Positions 15,224-23,356 of a stretch of DNA of 26,689 nt are shown in pieces. Every line of letters begins with the position of its first letter. Positions within the stretch are counted from its first letter, which is position 1. The stretch comes from a virus: IMG/VR virus record IMGVR_UViG_3300047553_000029, positions 1-26,689 of that record; one strand, 5' to 3'. Below the pieces are notes generated by a model. That model had not been told where the DNA came from. It saw nothing but the letters and a program-made list of their open reading frames with translations, and did no database searches. Made by a program: the position numbers and the translations under genes.

Positions 15224-15811
15224 ATGACAGCTTTAGAAGCACTAAACAAAATCAAAGCCATGTTTGCCGAAGCAGGTGAACTGCCAGCGCCTGCACCCGG
15301 CTTGGCATTGGCTGAATATGTCCTTATGGGCGGTACGAAGGTAAATATAGATAAATTAGAAGTAGGCGGTAAAGTTGAGGTTATTGGTGAAGATGGCAGC
15401 CTTTCACCTGCCCCTGCCGGAGAGCATGAGTTGGCTGATGGTACAAAAATTGTAGTTGACGAAGCTGGAATTATTACCAGCGTATCCGCACCCATAGCAA
15501 CGCCTTCAGTTGAGGTGGAAGTGGAGGCAAAAGTTGATGAGGAAAAAGAAATGATGAAAAAGAAAATAGCTGAAATGGAAGCTGAACTTTCTGCCATGAA
15601 AGCCAAATTTTCAGAAGTAGAAAGTGCATCAGTTGCACAATCTGAAAAGTTTTCTTCTGCAATTACACAACTAACTGATGTAGTTGTAGGGCTTTGTAAT
15701 ACTCCATCTGTTGACCCATTGCCACAGGCTGATAAATCTTACAAGTTTGTAGAAAGCAAGCAAAGCAAGATTGACAAGTTTTTGGACATGGCAAAAAATC
15801 TTAAAAAGTAG
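15224..15811 (+). CDS. capsid scaffold-like protein
   Basis: Encodes 195 residues. A beta-rich middle contains GEHELADGTKIVVDEAGIIT (66-85), a short hairpin module often found in scaffold or protease-scaffold proteins. A helical coiled-coil region then spans about 103-140 (EEKEMMKKKIAEMEAELSAM), and the end is basic (SKIDKFLDMAKNLKK). This arrangement, small size, high Glu/Lys content, and location between protease and capsid genes fit a scaffolding protein. The basic C-terminus would contact the capsid, as in other scaffolds. The start ATG is preceded by AT-rich sequence without a Shine-Dalgarno. Confidence 0.7.
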   Translation: MTALEALNKIKAMFAEAGELPAPAPGLALAEYVLMGGTKVNIDKLEVGGKVEVIGEDGSLSPAPAGEHELADGTKIVVDEAGIITSVSAPIATPSVEVEVEAKVDEEKEMMKKKIAEMEAELSAMKAKFSEVESASVAQSEKFSSAITQLTDVVVGLCNTPSVDPLPQADKSYKFVESKQSKIDKFLDMAKNLKK

Positions 15812-15845
15812 TATCAATTTTAATAACAAATAAAAATCAATAACA

Positions 15846-16799
15846 ATGGCTTTTGACGTATCAACTTTGGCAGCGTATACCAAAGACAACTGGAAAGAAC
15901 TGGTAACAAGTTCTGTACTCGGCAGCAAGACTGCTAATTTAATTAAGAATCAAGGTAACGTTTTAGTAGGTGTTAAATCTGCTGAAAACATTACTATCAT
16001 GGACACCGATGCTTTCTTCCAATCAGGAGCAAGCTGCGGTTTTAATGCTTCAGGAACAACCACTTTTACTCAAAGGGCTGTAACTGTTGGTAAAATTAAA
16101 ATTAACGAAGCACTTTGTTTGAAGGATTTGGAAAGCAAGTTTTTGCAAAATGCACTTCCACAGGGTTCAACTTACACCGACATGATTTTTGCAGAGCAAT
16201 ACAGCAATAGAAAAGCTGAAAAAGTTGCCGAGCAAATGGAAATTGCTTTATGGCAAGGCGATACAGCTTCTGCAAATGGTAACCTCAATAAGTTTGATGG
16301 TTTGCTGAAACTTATCACCGCTGCTGGTGGTTCTGTTGTTAACGCTAACACTTCCACTTATATTTCAGGCGGTCCAATTGCTTCAATAACTGTTGCAAAC
16401 GTTATCAGCGTATTTGATGCAATCTATACCGCAATACCTGCAAAGGTTGTAGCAAAGGATGACATTACTATTTTCTGCGGAATGGATGTTTTCAGGCTTT
16501 ACACTATTGCCCTGAAAAACGCTAACCTGTTCGCTTACAATCTTGACATCAAAGCTGATAGCGAATTTTTCCTTCCCGGCACTACTGTAAAGGTTGTAGC
16601 TGTTCAAGGCTTGAACGGAACAAATGATTTGGTAGCTGCAAGAATTAGCAACCTGTATATGGGTACTGATTTGTTGAACGAAGAAGAAAGGTTCGAAATC
16701 TTCTACGCTAAAGAAGCTGACCAAATCCGCTACGTTAACGAGTTTAAAGCTGGTGTAAACTTTGCCTTCCCTGATGAGATTGTGAAGTTCTTCATCTAA
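15846..16799 (+). CDS. major capsid protein (HK97 fold)
   Basis: Encodes 317 residues, beginning MAFDVSTLAAYTKDNWKELV. The middle has FAEQYSNRKAEKVAEQMEIA then LWQGDT, matching the long spine helix and following P-domain strand seen in HK97-fold capsid proteins of Bacteroidota phages. The C-terminus (EERFEIFYAKEADQIRYVNE, FKAGVNFAFPDEIVKFF) is the usual A-domain end. It has no long N-terminal delta domain, which agrees with a separate scaffold gene upstream. It is followed by a strong terminator, so capsid transcripts can be produced at a high level on their own. Confidence 0.85.
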   Translation: MAFDVSTLAAYTKDNWKELVTSSVLGSKTANLIKNQGNVLVGVKSAENITIMDTDAFFQSGASCGFNASGTTTFTQRAVTVGKIKINEALCLKDLESKFLQNALPQGSTYTDMIFAEQYSNRKAEKVAEQMEIALWQGDTASANGNLNKFDGLLKLITAAGGSVVNANTSTYISGGPIASITVANVISVFDAIYTAIPAKVVAKDDITIFCGMDVFRLYTIALKNANLFAYNLDIKADSEFFLPGTTVKVVAVQGLNGTNDLVAARISNLYMGTDLLNEEERFEIFYAKEADQIRYVNEFKAGVNFAFPDEIVKFFI

Positions 16800-16808
16800 A
16801 GAATAATC

Positions 16809-16838
16809 GGGGGCAGCTAATAACTGCTCCCACTTTTT
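16809..16838 (+). terminator. rho-independent terminator after the capsid gene
   Basis: GGGGGCAG (16809-16816) pairs with CTGCTCCC (16824-16831) with one G-T wobble across a seven-base loop, followed by a T5 tract at 16834-16838. It begins 10 bases after the capsid stop and ends 20 bases before the next start, so read-through or a separate start is needed for the next gene. Confidence 0.8.
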
Positions 16839-16858
16839 AAAATTATAAATCAAGAAAT

Positions 16859-17359
16859 ATGCCCTGCGTACTTACACAAGGATTTACGTTAGATTGCCGG
16901 GATAGTATCGGTGGCGTGAAAGCTGTGTGGTTTATCGCTCATGCCAATGTTACAACTGTAACACAGGCTTCAGGAGTGGTAACTGCAATCACCGACACTT
17001 CTACATGGTACAAGTATAATTTGGTTAAAAATACTGCAAGCCTTACCGAGAATATCACAGGCACAGTTGAGAACGGAACTGTTCAGTATGCTCCAGAATT
17101 GAACATTATCATTAACAAGATGCAAGCAAATACTCGTAATGAAATTTTGCTTCTTGCTCAAAATACGCTCATGGCTATAGTGCAAGACCAAAATAACAAG
17201 TACTGGCTTTTAGGTTTGCAAAATGGTATAGACCTCACAACTGGTTCAGCTGCCACAGGTGTTGCAGGAGGTGACAGAAATGGTTACAGCTTGACCTTCA
17301 CAGGTACAGAGCCAGCGCTTGCTCCGGAAGTTCAGGCTTCAGTTGTTACTGGCTTGTAA
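16859..17359 (+). CDS. structural protein, probable major tail tube protein
   Basis: Encodes 166 residues, beta-rich and without Met-rich or coiled-coil regions. The opening MPCVLTQGFTLDCRDSIGG, a middle ENGTVQYAPELNIIINKMQA then RNEILLLAQN, and an end GGDRNGYSLTFTGTEPALAP form a pattern repeatedly seen in Bacteroidota phage virion proteins. Size, fold type and abundance signals (flanked by two terminators next to the capsid gene) fit a tail tube subunit. A head decoration protein is the main alternative. It lies away from the tail chaperone and tape measure, unlike in most siphoviruses. Confidence 0.6.
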   Translation: MPCVLTQGFTLDCRDSIGGVKAVWFIAHANVTTVTQASGVVTAITDTSTWYKYNLVKNTASLTENITGTVENGTVQYAPELNIIINKMQANTRNEILLLAQNTLMAIVQDQNNKYWLLGLQNGIDLTTGSAATGVAGGDRNGYSLTFTGTEPALAPEVQASVVTGL

Positions 17360-17383
17360 TAACTAACCCATGAATAACTAAAG

Positions 17384-17410
17384 GGCTGTCCAAATCGGGC
17401 AGCCTTTTTT
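17384..17410 (+). terminator. rho-independent terminator after the tube-like gene
   Basis: GGCTGTCC (17384-17391) pairs with GGGCAGCC (17397-17404) with one wobble across a five-base loop, and a T6 tract (17405-17410) follows. It is 24 bases after the stop. The upstream AAAG can extend the stem by pairing with the T tract. Confidence 0.85.
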
Positions 17411-17444
17411 GCGTAAATTAGCCGAATATACTATTTAGGTGTAG

Positions 17445-17825
17445 ATGATAACAATAAAGAAAAGCAATACAGAAACAATAATATTAACACTGACAGAGAA
17501 ACAAACTTTGGCAGCCCCTAATTATTTATTCGTATTCAAAAGCAGAATGCCTGAACAATTGGTTAGCTTTGTATTGCTAAATGCAGCAGACACAAGCGCA
17601 TACAAATACAGGTATAATCAGTTTAGCCTTGTAGTAAATAACTATTTCAGCAATAGCCCATCGGGTGAATGGCGGTACTACATTTACGAGCAGGCAAGTG
17701 CAACGAATAGGGATGAGGCAAAGACTGGTGGGTTATTAGAAGAAGGGATAATGAGATTAAATGAAGCAGAGGCTTTCGGATATGTTAGCTACCAAACGGA
17801 AACGGAATTTGTAACACATGGATAA
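17445..17825 (+). CDS. hypothetical protein of the head/neck region
   Basis: Encodes 126 residues. It is beta-rich (ETIILTLTEKQTLAAPNYLF, YKYRYNQFSLVV) and has a central GEWRYYIYEQAS segment followed by GGLLEEGIMRL. Similar small proteins with a first half ending in LF and a YxIYEQ strand are common next to portals and capsid genes in Bacteroidota phages, but no function is known to me. It overlaps the portal gene by eight bases, so it is probably co-translated with it and part of the virion or an assembly factor. Confidence 0.6.
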   Translation: MITIKKSNTETIILTLTEKQTLAAPNYLFVFKSRMPEQLVSFVLLNAADTSAYKYRYNQFSLVVNNYFSNSPSGEWRYYIYEQASATNRDEAKTGGLLEEGIMRLNEAEAFGYVSYQTETEFVTHG

Positions 17826-19818
17826 CTTATTTATATTAAAATTTGCAGAGGCAAGGCAACCAGAGTACCGAGAGAAAAAAGGTACTTATGGCGGTTACAT
17901 GGAGTTTGGTTATCATAACGACTACCCTAAATACCTTCTTGACCTTTACAATAAATCTGCAAAGCATAACGCAATAGTAAAGGGCAAAGTTAATTATATA
18001 ACAGGCAACGGCTGGAAGGCTACCGAGCCTGACCCGGTTGCAGAATCTTTCATTAAAAAGCCTAACCAATACGAAAGTTTAGCAGACTTGACCCGTAAGG
18101 TAAGCACAGATATTGAGGTTTTTGGTGGTGCATATTTGGAAGTAATTTGGAGCGCAGCAGGTGGGCAGCTTTATTCTGTTGGGCATATTGACTACACCAA
18201 AATCAGAACGAATAAAGACAATACACAGTTTTGGTTTAAGAATGACTGGCAGGATAGGAAGGAAGAAGCTGTGGTTATTAATGCTTTTAATTCTCAATTA
18301 AGGCAGGGCAGGCAAATCCTGTACATGAAGGAATATAGACCCGGATTAGAAACGTATAGCCTGCCGGGTTACATGGGTGCGTTAAATTACATTGAATCGG
18401 ACATAGAGGTAAGTAAGCACGTTTTGGGTAATGCGCAAACTGGCTTCAGTGCTTCAAAAATGGTAACCTTCCCGAATGGAGAGCCTACACCTGACGAGAA
18501 AAGAAATATTGAAAGAAGGTTTAGTGATAGGTTTACAGGGGCAGATGGGAAAAAGTTAATACTTTCTTTTGTAGATAGAACAGACCAGAAACCGATAGTT
18601 GACGATTTAGGGCAAAGCGATTTGACAAAGGAAGATTTTGCAAATGTTGATACGTTAATACAGACTAACATCTTTGCAGGTCATCAGATTGTCAGCCCGA
18701 TGTTATTTGGTATTAAAACTGAAGGGCAGCTGGGTGGCACAACAGAATTGCAGTCAGCTTTTGAGATATTCAAAAACACGTATGCAAACGATAAGCAGCG
18801 ATTTATTGAATCGGTTTTCAATGAGTTAGCAACTATAAAGGGTGCGACTTCTGAAATAGTAATCATTCCGGTTGAGCCTATTAGCTTTCAATTAACCGAA
18901 GCGGCTTTATTGCAAATTGCACCAAAAGAGTATTTGCTTGAAAAGGCTGGAATAGATTTGAGTAAATACGCACCAGTTGACGGCAATACAGGCAATTTGG
19001 TGGCATCTCATGCAAATGTGAACGAATCCTTGAAGAACTTAACAGGGCGGCAATATCAGCAGCTTATGAGGGTAGTGAGGCAATTCAGTCAGGGTAAGAT
19101 AACAAAACAGCAAGCATCGGTTATGCTTTCAGGTGGATTGGGTTTAAGTGAGGCTGAAATAAATACCATGCTTGGCGTGGATGATGACCCGGAAACGGAG
19201 GACCAATTTAATGAGCAGGGAAATGAAGCTGTAAAGATTTTTGAAGAATATGGGGAGCAAAGGGAGTTTTTTAACATATTCCGAGATAAGCCCGTTTATA
19301 GCAGCTTTGAGGCTTTCGTAATAGATAATAGCATAGATGGGGCAAGTGACAAAAAGATATTGGAACTGATTAAAAAAGACCCGTTAATTCCTGCCGCTGT
19401 ACTTGCAAAGGTTATTGGCAAAGAAATTGATTTTGTTTACGATAGGTTGCAGCACTTGCAGGATATTGGTGCAATTGTAAAGGATGAAGTAACACAGGCA
19501 AGAACGCTAACAAAACCGATTAACGAAATAATAGACGAGCCTTTGCGGACTACCATTGAGGTGCGATATTCTTACGAATGGAAAAAGGTAGTGCCACAAG
19601 GTCAAAGGAATACAGCAGCGCATCCATCAAGACCATTTTGTGCAAGACTGATGCAGTTAGATAGGTTATATACAAGGCGAGAGATTGAGGCAATAAGTGC
19701 AAGGCTGGGCTATTCCGTTTTTGACAGAGGCGGTGGCTGGTGGACAAGACCCAGCGGTTATCATAGCCCATCATGTAGGCACGAATGGAGAGCCAACGTT
19801 GTAGTAAAGAAAAAATAA
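17818..19818 (+). CDS. portal protein with winged-helix-like and MuF-like C-terminal regions
   Basis: Encodes 666 residues. Residues 1-390 look like an HK97/SPP1-type portal: NAIVKGKVNYITGNGW (51-66), STDIEVFGGAYLEVIW (96-111), and the stem/wing segments SPMLFGIKTEGQLGGTTELQ (293-312) then FEIFKNTY. A linker with low-order helices follows. Residues about 511-557 (KKILELIKKDPLIPAAVLAK, then DFVYDRLQHLQDIGAIV) resemble a winged helix. Residues 600-660 hold HPSRPFC (H602, C608), YTRREIEAI, GGGWWTRPSG and HSPSCRHEW (H649, C653, H655), resembling the Cys/His end of MuF-like minor head proteins. The portal forms the dodecameric DNA channel; the added parts may handle DNA or bring in the minor head function. 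Confidence 0.8.
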   Translation: MDNLFILKFAEARQPEYREKKGTYGGYMEFGYHNDYPKYLLDLYNKSAKHNAIVKGKVNYITGNGWKATEPDPVAESFIKKPNQYESLADLTRKVSTDIEVFGGAYLEVIWSAAGGQLYSVGHIDYTKIRTNKDNTQFWFKNDWQDRKEEAVVINAFNSQLRQGRQILYMKEYRPGLETYSLPGYMGALNYIESDIEVSKHVLGNAQTGFSASKMVTFPNGEPTPDEKRNIERRFSDRFTGADGKKLILSFVDRTDQKPIVDDLGQSDLTKEDFANVDTLIQTNIFAGHQIVSPMLFGIKTEGQLGGTTELQSAFEIFKNTYANDKQRFIESVFNELATIKGATSEIVIIPVEPISFQLTEAALLQIAPKEYLLEKAGIDLSKYAPVDGNTGNLVASHANVNESLKNLTGRQYQQLMRVVRQFSQGKITKQQASVMLSGGLGLSEAEINTMLGVDDDPETEDQFNEQGNEAVKIFEEYGEQREFFNIFRDKPVYSSFEAFVIDNSIDGASDKKILELIKKDPLIPAAVLAKVIGKEIDFVYDRLQHLQDIGAIVKDEVTQARTLTKPINEIIDEPLRTTIEVRYSYEWKKVVPQGQRNTAAHPSRPFCARLMQLDRLYTRREIEAISARLGYSVFDRGGGWWTRPSGYHSPSCRHEWRANVVVKKK

Positions 19819-19822
19819 GGCA

Positions 19823-20422
19823 ATGAGCAGAAACATTTTATTTATTTCAGTTGATACAATAAAGGACAGAACAGGGCTTCATTTTAATGTTGACCCAAAG
19901 CTGGTTTATCCTGACATTCTATTTGCACAGGATGCCTACATTTTGCCAATGTTGGGAACTGCTTTATACAATAGGCTGCAAGATGGAATAAATTGTAAAG
20001 ACCTTACCTGCGATGAAGAAACGTTGTTAAACGAATATATAACGCCCACTTTGGTTTATCAGGTTATGGCTGAATTGCCAATGGCTTTATCTTATCAGTA
20101 TTACAACAAAGGTGTAGTAAAAAAGACAGGCGAAGGGCAGACCGAGCCGAGTGCTTCAGAACTTACAGAAGTAGCACAAAGGTATCAGGCAAGGGCAGAA
20201 TTTTACAGGCAAAGGCTCATGAAATACCTAAAGCAGAACGCAAGTCAAAATCAAGTTAGTTGGGCTTCGCTTTATCAGAATCCGGGCAGCGGCTTTGATA
20301 CAGTTGTACCTGATGCTGAAGCCTATACAATTAGCGTATGGCTTGGGGATGATGACTGTTGCGCTGGTAAAACGTATGAAGAAAAATATCAAGGGAACAT
20401 AAACAGGTGCTGTGGCAAATAA
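19823..20422 (+). CDS. head-tail connector (adaptor-like) protein
   Basis: Encodes 199 residues. It starts four bases after the portal stop. The segment VYPDILFAQDAYILPMLGTA then LYNRLQDGI (28-56) and the later NKGVVKK (about 95) and RAEFYRQRLMKYLKQN (about 123-138) are typical of the helical head-completion proteins encoded next to portals in Bacteroidota phages. It ends with a Cys-rich tail (DDDCCAGKTY, INRCCGK), which might bind metal or form cross-links. It likely forms the ring that joins portal to tail. The role is inferred by position and helical pattern. Confidence 0.65.
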   Translation: MSRNILFISVDTIKDRTGLHFNVDPKLVYPDILFAQDAYILPMLGTALYNRLQDGINCKDLTCDEETLLNEYITPTLVYQVMAELPMALSYQYYNKGVVKKTGEGQTEPSASELTEVAQRYQARAEFYRQRLMKYLKQNASQNQVSWASLYQNPGSGFDTVVPDAEAYTISVWLGDDDCCAGKTYEEKYQGNINRCCGK

Positions 20423-20573
20423 AACGTTTCATAAAAAAAATCAAGAAAAGCTGAAGATTTATTTAGCTAAAATCGAAAAAAATGCTAACACTAAACCAAT
20501 TAGTAAAGAAGATACAGGACATAGCGGAAGCGCACAAGCAGATAAAAACAACGTACAACGGCAGCGTTTTTGA
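20412..20573 (+). CDS. possible small basic protein overlapping the next gene
   Basis: A GTG-started frame of 53 codons beginning VANKTFHKKNQEKLKIYLAK, lysine-rich and helical. It overlaps the connector gene by 11 bases and the following gene by 92 bases. Its first 23 codons occupy the only gap between them and look like coding sequence; the remainder may be overprinted. No Shine-Dalgarno helps decide. It may be a genuine small neck gene or chance. Confidence 0.3.
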   Translation: MANKTFHKKNQEKLKIYLAKIEKNANTKPISKEDTGHSGSAQADKNNVQRQRF

Positions 20574-20925
20574 TTTTTTGAGTAAGGGCAGCGATAATGT
20601 TTACCCTGCTTTCGTTTACGATGTTTCACAGGGGAATATTAACGGGACTGTATTAACTATTGATTTTTTGCTTTTCTTTTTTGACAGGGTTTTACCGGAG
20701 CAGTATAATGAAACGGAAGTGCTTTCTGACCAAGTGCTGATTTGTACGGACATTATTGCCCAGTTACGTTATCAGCTTTTTGATTTTTACGTAACAGGTA
20801 ATAACAACATACAATTTTTCAGGGAAGAAACGCCTGATGTTTTAGCAGGGGTGAGGGCTACTGTGAGTTTTGAAATACCATACGATGCTGATAGGTGCGC
20901 GGTACCGACAACTTTTGAATATTAA
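20482..20925 (+). CDS. probable tail completion/terminator protein
   Basis: Encodes 147 residues. It has an N-terminal amphipathic helix (LNQLVKKIQDIAEAHKQIKT) followed by alternating strands (YPAFVYDVSQGNINGTVLTI, DFLLFFFDRVLP) and a helix (EVLSDQVLICTDIIAQLRYQ). This alpha/beta layout and its place after the connector resemble tail terminator or tail completion proteins, which cap the tube and join it to the head. Sequence families in Bacteroidota phages start with the same LxLNQLVKK. The function is inferred. Confidence 0.55.
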   Translation: MLTLNQLVKKIQDIAEAHKQIKTTYNGSVFDFLSKGSDNVYPAFVYDVSQGNINGTVLTIDFLLFFFDRVLPEQYNETEVLSDQVLICTDIIAQLRYQLFDFYVTGNNNIQFFREETPDVLAGVRATVSFEIPYDADRCAVPTTFEY

Positions 20926-20942
20926 CTATTTATAATTAAGAT

Positions 20943-21293
20943 ATGGCTTCAGATTTTAGACCGGGTAAAAATGATGTTCAGATATGGCGCAACGATACAT
21001 GGCGGCAGACTTTCGTTTTGACTGCTAACAATGTCGCTATTAACTTAACAGGTGCGGTTATTACTATTCAAGTCCGTAAAGGGTGCGGTGGAACTTTGGC
21101 ATTAACTGCAAGCACTACTGATGGGGCGATAACTATTGGCGGTGCAAGCAATAATGAGATAACAGTTAACAAGCTGGTAAATATCGAAAAAGGGAAATAT
21201 CTGTATGATATGAACGTGGTATTTGCCAGCGGTTATGTTCGGACTTATCTTGAAGGTGATTTTATTGTTTACGATGATGTAACAAAGCCATGA
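20943..21293 (+). CDS. small beta-sandwich tail fibre-associated protein
   Basis: Encodes 116 residues. The pattern DVQIWRNDTWRQTFVL, INLTGAVITIQVRKG and KGKYLYDMNVVFASGYVRTY, then LEGDFIVYDDVTKP, fits short Ig-like/BppU N-terminal type proteins that occur directly before tail fibre genes. It overlaps the following fibre gene by four bases (ATGA), which suggests co-translation. It may be an adaptor between baseplate and fibre. No catalytic motif is visible. Confidence 0.6.
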   Translation: MASDFRPGKNDVQIWRNDTWRQTFVLTANNVAINLTGAVITIQVRKGCGGTLALTASTTDGAITIGGASNNEITVNKLVNIEKGKYLYDMNVVFASGYVRTYLEGDFIVYDDVTKP

Positions 21294-23347
21294 GTGATAT
21301 TAATATAACAGTTAACGACGAGATAGTAAACATTGACATAGTAGACGAACCCGTTTTAGTCAATGTGGTAAATAGTCCCGGTGTACCCGGTGCACCCGGT
21401 CAAGGTGTGCCTGTTGGAGGCACTACGGGGCAGGTATTGGCAAAGAATAGCGATACCAATTATGATACCGAATGGGTAGATGTTAGCGGTGGTGCTTGGG
21501 GTACGATTACAGGCACGTTGAGCAATCAGACGGACTTGCAGAATGCGTTAAATGCCAAAGTCCCATACACAGGAGCAACGCAAGATGTGAGCCTTGGGGA
21601 ATACGGAATAAATGTTGGTAATGTTATTTACGATACCACGCCAACGGGAATACCTACCGACCAAGGGGCAACGTATTGGGATGACCAATCGGAGACGGTG
21701 GCTTTGGTAATGAATGGAACGATACAGAAGATTGGTGAGGATACTTTTTATCCTGTAAAGAATAGCACGGGTTCAACGATAGCGAAAGGTGTTGCAGTAA
21801 GATTTGCGGGTACTGATGGGGCGAGTGGTAAGATACTTATTGCACCATTTTTAGCTAATGGGACTTACCCATCACAATATTACATGGGTATTACGGCTGA
21901 AGCTATTACCAATGGTTCGAATGGTAAAGTTTATCATTTCGGAAAGATAAGAGGGGTAAACACATCCGCTTTTGCTGATGGTGACATTTTATATTGTTCT
22001 ACAAGCGTTGCGGGTGGTTTTCAGACTGCTGCTCCGTCTGCACCGAATAACATAGTCATTGCTGCTGCGGTGATAAACGCTGCGAATAACGGCACGTTGA
22101 TGGTTCGTAGCACTACGGGTAGCAACATCAACACCGATGAGGGGGTATTACTGAGTACGCCTACAAGCGGTCAGGTGTTGAAGTACAACGGCTCACTTTG
22201 GGTGAACGATAGCGTGAGCGGTGCACTCGGCTACACCCCTGCCAATAGTGCAACCACACTCACGATTAACGGGGTGACTTACGATTTGAGTACATCCCGC
22301 ACTTGGACTATTTCAGCAGGTATTTCGGGGTCAGGTGCGAGTGGGCAGGTGGCTTATTGGACAGGAACGAGTGCGCAGAGTGGTAGTAATAATCTGTTTT
22401 GGGATAATGCAAATGGGAGGTTAGGAGTAGGGACTAATGCGCCAATAAGTCCATTGCAACTTAACGCAGATATGCCTACCGTAAATGGCTTAACTATTAC
22501 AAGAACTGGTGTTGCTTTAGCTGATGCAAATTTTCAAATCAGTAACCTAACTTCTTTAGCAGGTCAGTTTTGCCCATCTTATTTTTTTACAAGTAATTAC
22601 CTTGTTTCAAGTGCTACAATAGGTGGATTTATTGGTGCAAGAATAACAAATAATAGCTCATCTGATATTGGATTAATACTTGAAGCAAGGACTAAATCTG
22701 GAACTGCTTTATCATCAGGTTATATTGTATCCTTTAGGTCTTTTACAACTGACTATGTTCGTATTGCCCACAATGGTAATATGCTCCTCCAAAACGGAGG
22801 TACGTTCACCGACAGCGGTCAACGCCTCCAAGTTCAAGGCACAACATTACTCAACGGCAACGTAACATTCAGTTCCGCTACGGGGATGTTTTGGGATGCG
22901 ACTAATAGTCGGCTTGGGATTGGGACTAATGCGCCATTGTATAATTTGGATGTAACAGGTGGCGTAAGAATTGGAAGTAGTGCAAATGGGTTTATTTTTA
23001 ATAGTAATACAATAAGTACTTTTGGAAATATATTTTTAAGTATTCAAAGTGATAGGGTTTTCTCTATTACAGATAGCACGTTTAATAATGTATATTTTCG
23101 TGTAGTAAGAAATACTGGCAACACACTTCTCGGCTCAACCACCGACTCAGGCGAACGTCTTCAGGTGACGGGGACGGCTAAAATAACAAGTAAGTTGTCA
23201 ATGGGCGCAGGTACAACATCGGCAGCGCAAATAAACCTTGCATCTTCAACCGCTCCAACATCACCTGCAAACGGAGATATTTGGTTTGATGGAACAGATA
23301 TAAAAATGAGAATTGGAGGCGTAACAAAGACATTCACATTAGTATAA
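21290..23347 (+). CDS. modular tail fibre protein 1
   Basis: Encodes 685 residues. An N-terminal attachment-like segment (INITVNDEIVNIDIVDEPVL) is followed by a short collagen-like GVPGAPGQG (31-39). A conserved virion domain spans about 141-306 (FYPVKNSTGSTIAKGVAVRF, YHFGKIRGVNTSAFADGDIL, DEGVLLSTPTSGQVLKYN). A LTINGVTYDL block lies near 323. Two NLFWDNANGRLGVGTNAP-type modules (nucleotides about 22393 and 22888) and two SGQRLQVQGT/SGERLQVTGT motifs follow. The end (NGDIWFDGTDIKMRIGGV) is a short cap; no S74 chaperone motif is present. It should bind the host surface. Confidence 0.8.
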   Translation: MSDINITVNDEIVNIDIVDEPVLVNVVNSPGVPGAPGQGVPVGGTTGQVLAKNSDTNYDTEWVDVSGGAWGTITGTLSNQTDLQNALNAKVPYTGATQDVSLGEYGINVGNVIYDTTPTGIPTDQGATYWDDQSETVALVMNGTIQKIGEDTFYPVKNSTGSTIAKGVAVRFAGTDGASGKILIAPFLANGTYPSQYYMGITAEAITNGSNGKVYHFGKIRGVNTSAFADGDILYCSTSVAGGFQTAAPSAPNNIVIAAAVINAANNGTLMVRSTTGSNINTDEGVLLSTPTSGQVLKYNGSLWVNDSVSGALGYTPANSATTLTINGVTYDLSTSRTWTISAGISGSGASGQVAYWTGTSAQSGSNNLFWDNANGRLGVGTNAPISPLQLNADMPTVNGLTITRTGVALADANFQISNLTSLAGQFCPSYFFTSNYLVSSATIGGFIGARITNNSSSDIGLILEARTKSGTALSSGYIVSFRSFTTDYVRIAHNGNMLLQNGGTFTDSGQRLQVQGTTLLNGNVTFSSATGMFWDATNSRLGIGTNAPLYNLDVTGGVRIGSSANGFIFNSNTISTFGNIFLSIQSDRVFSITDSTFNNVYFRVVRNTGNTLLGSTTDSGERLQVTGTAKITSKLSMGAGTTSAAQINLASSTAPTSPANGDIWFDGTDIKMRIGGVTKTFTLV
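22393..22936 (+). repeat. repeated fibre module (FWDN/D-x-R-L-G-x-G-T-N-A-P), two copies
   Basis: Two copies lie at about 22393-22444 and 22885-22936, encoding NLFWDNANGRLGVGTNAP and MFWDATNSRLGIGTNAP. They share the 15-base string GGGACTAATGCGCCA at 22430-22444 and 22922-22936. A related reading, DNGTNVGIG, appears in the second fibre near 25137. Such units are exchanged between phage fibres. Confidence 0.7.
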
Positions 23348-23356
23348 AAACAATAT

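Noticed and set aside
15190-15606. 138-codon minus-strand frame starting in the gap before the scaffold gene
   Set aside because: Ser- and Ala-rich shadow of the scaffold gene; low-complexity translation.
21290-23347. S74-type intramolecular chaperone at the fibre C-terminus
   Set aside because: Both fibre ends finish with short beta caps and show none of the Ser/Lys catalytic helix region expected for S74 domains.
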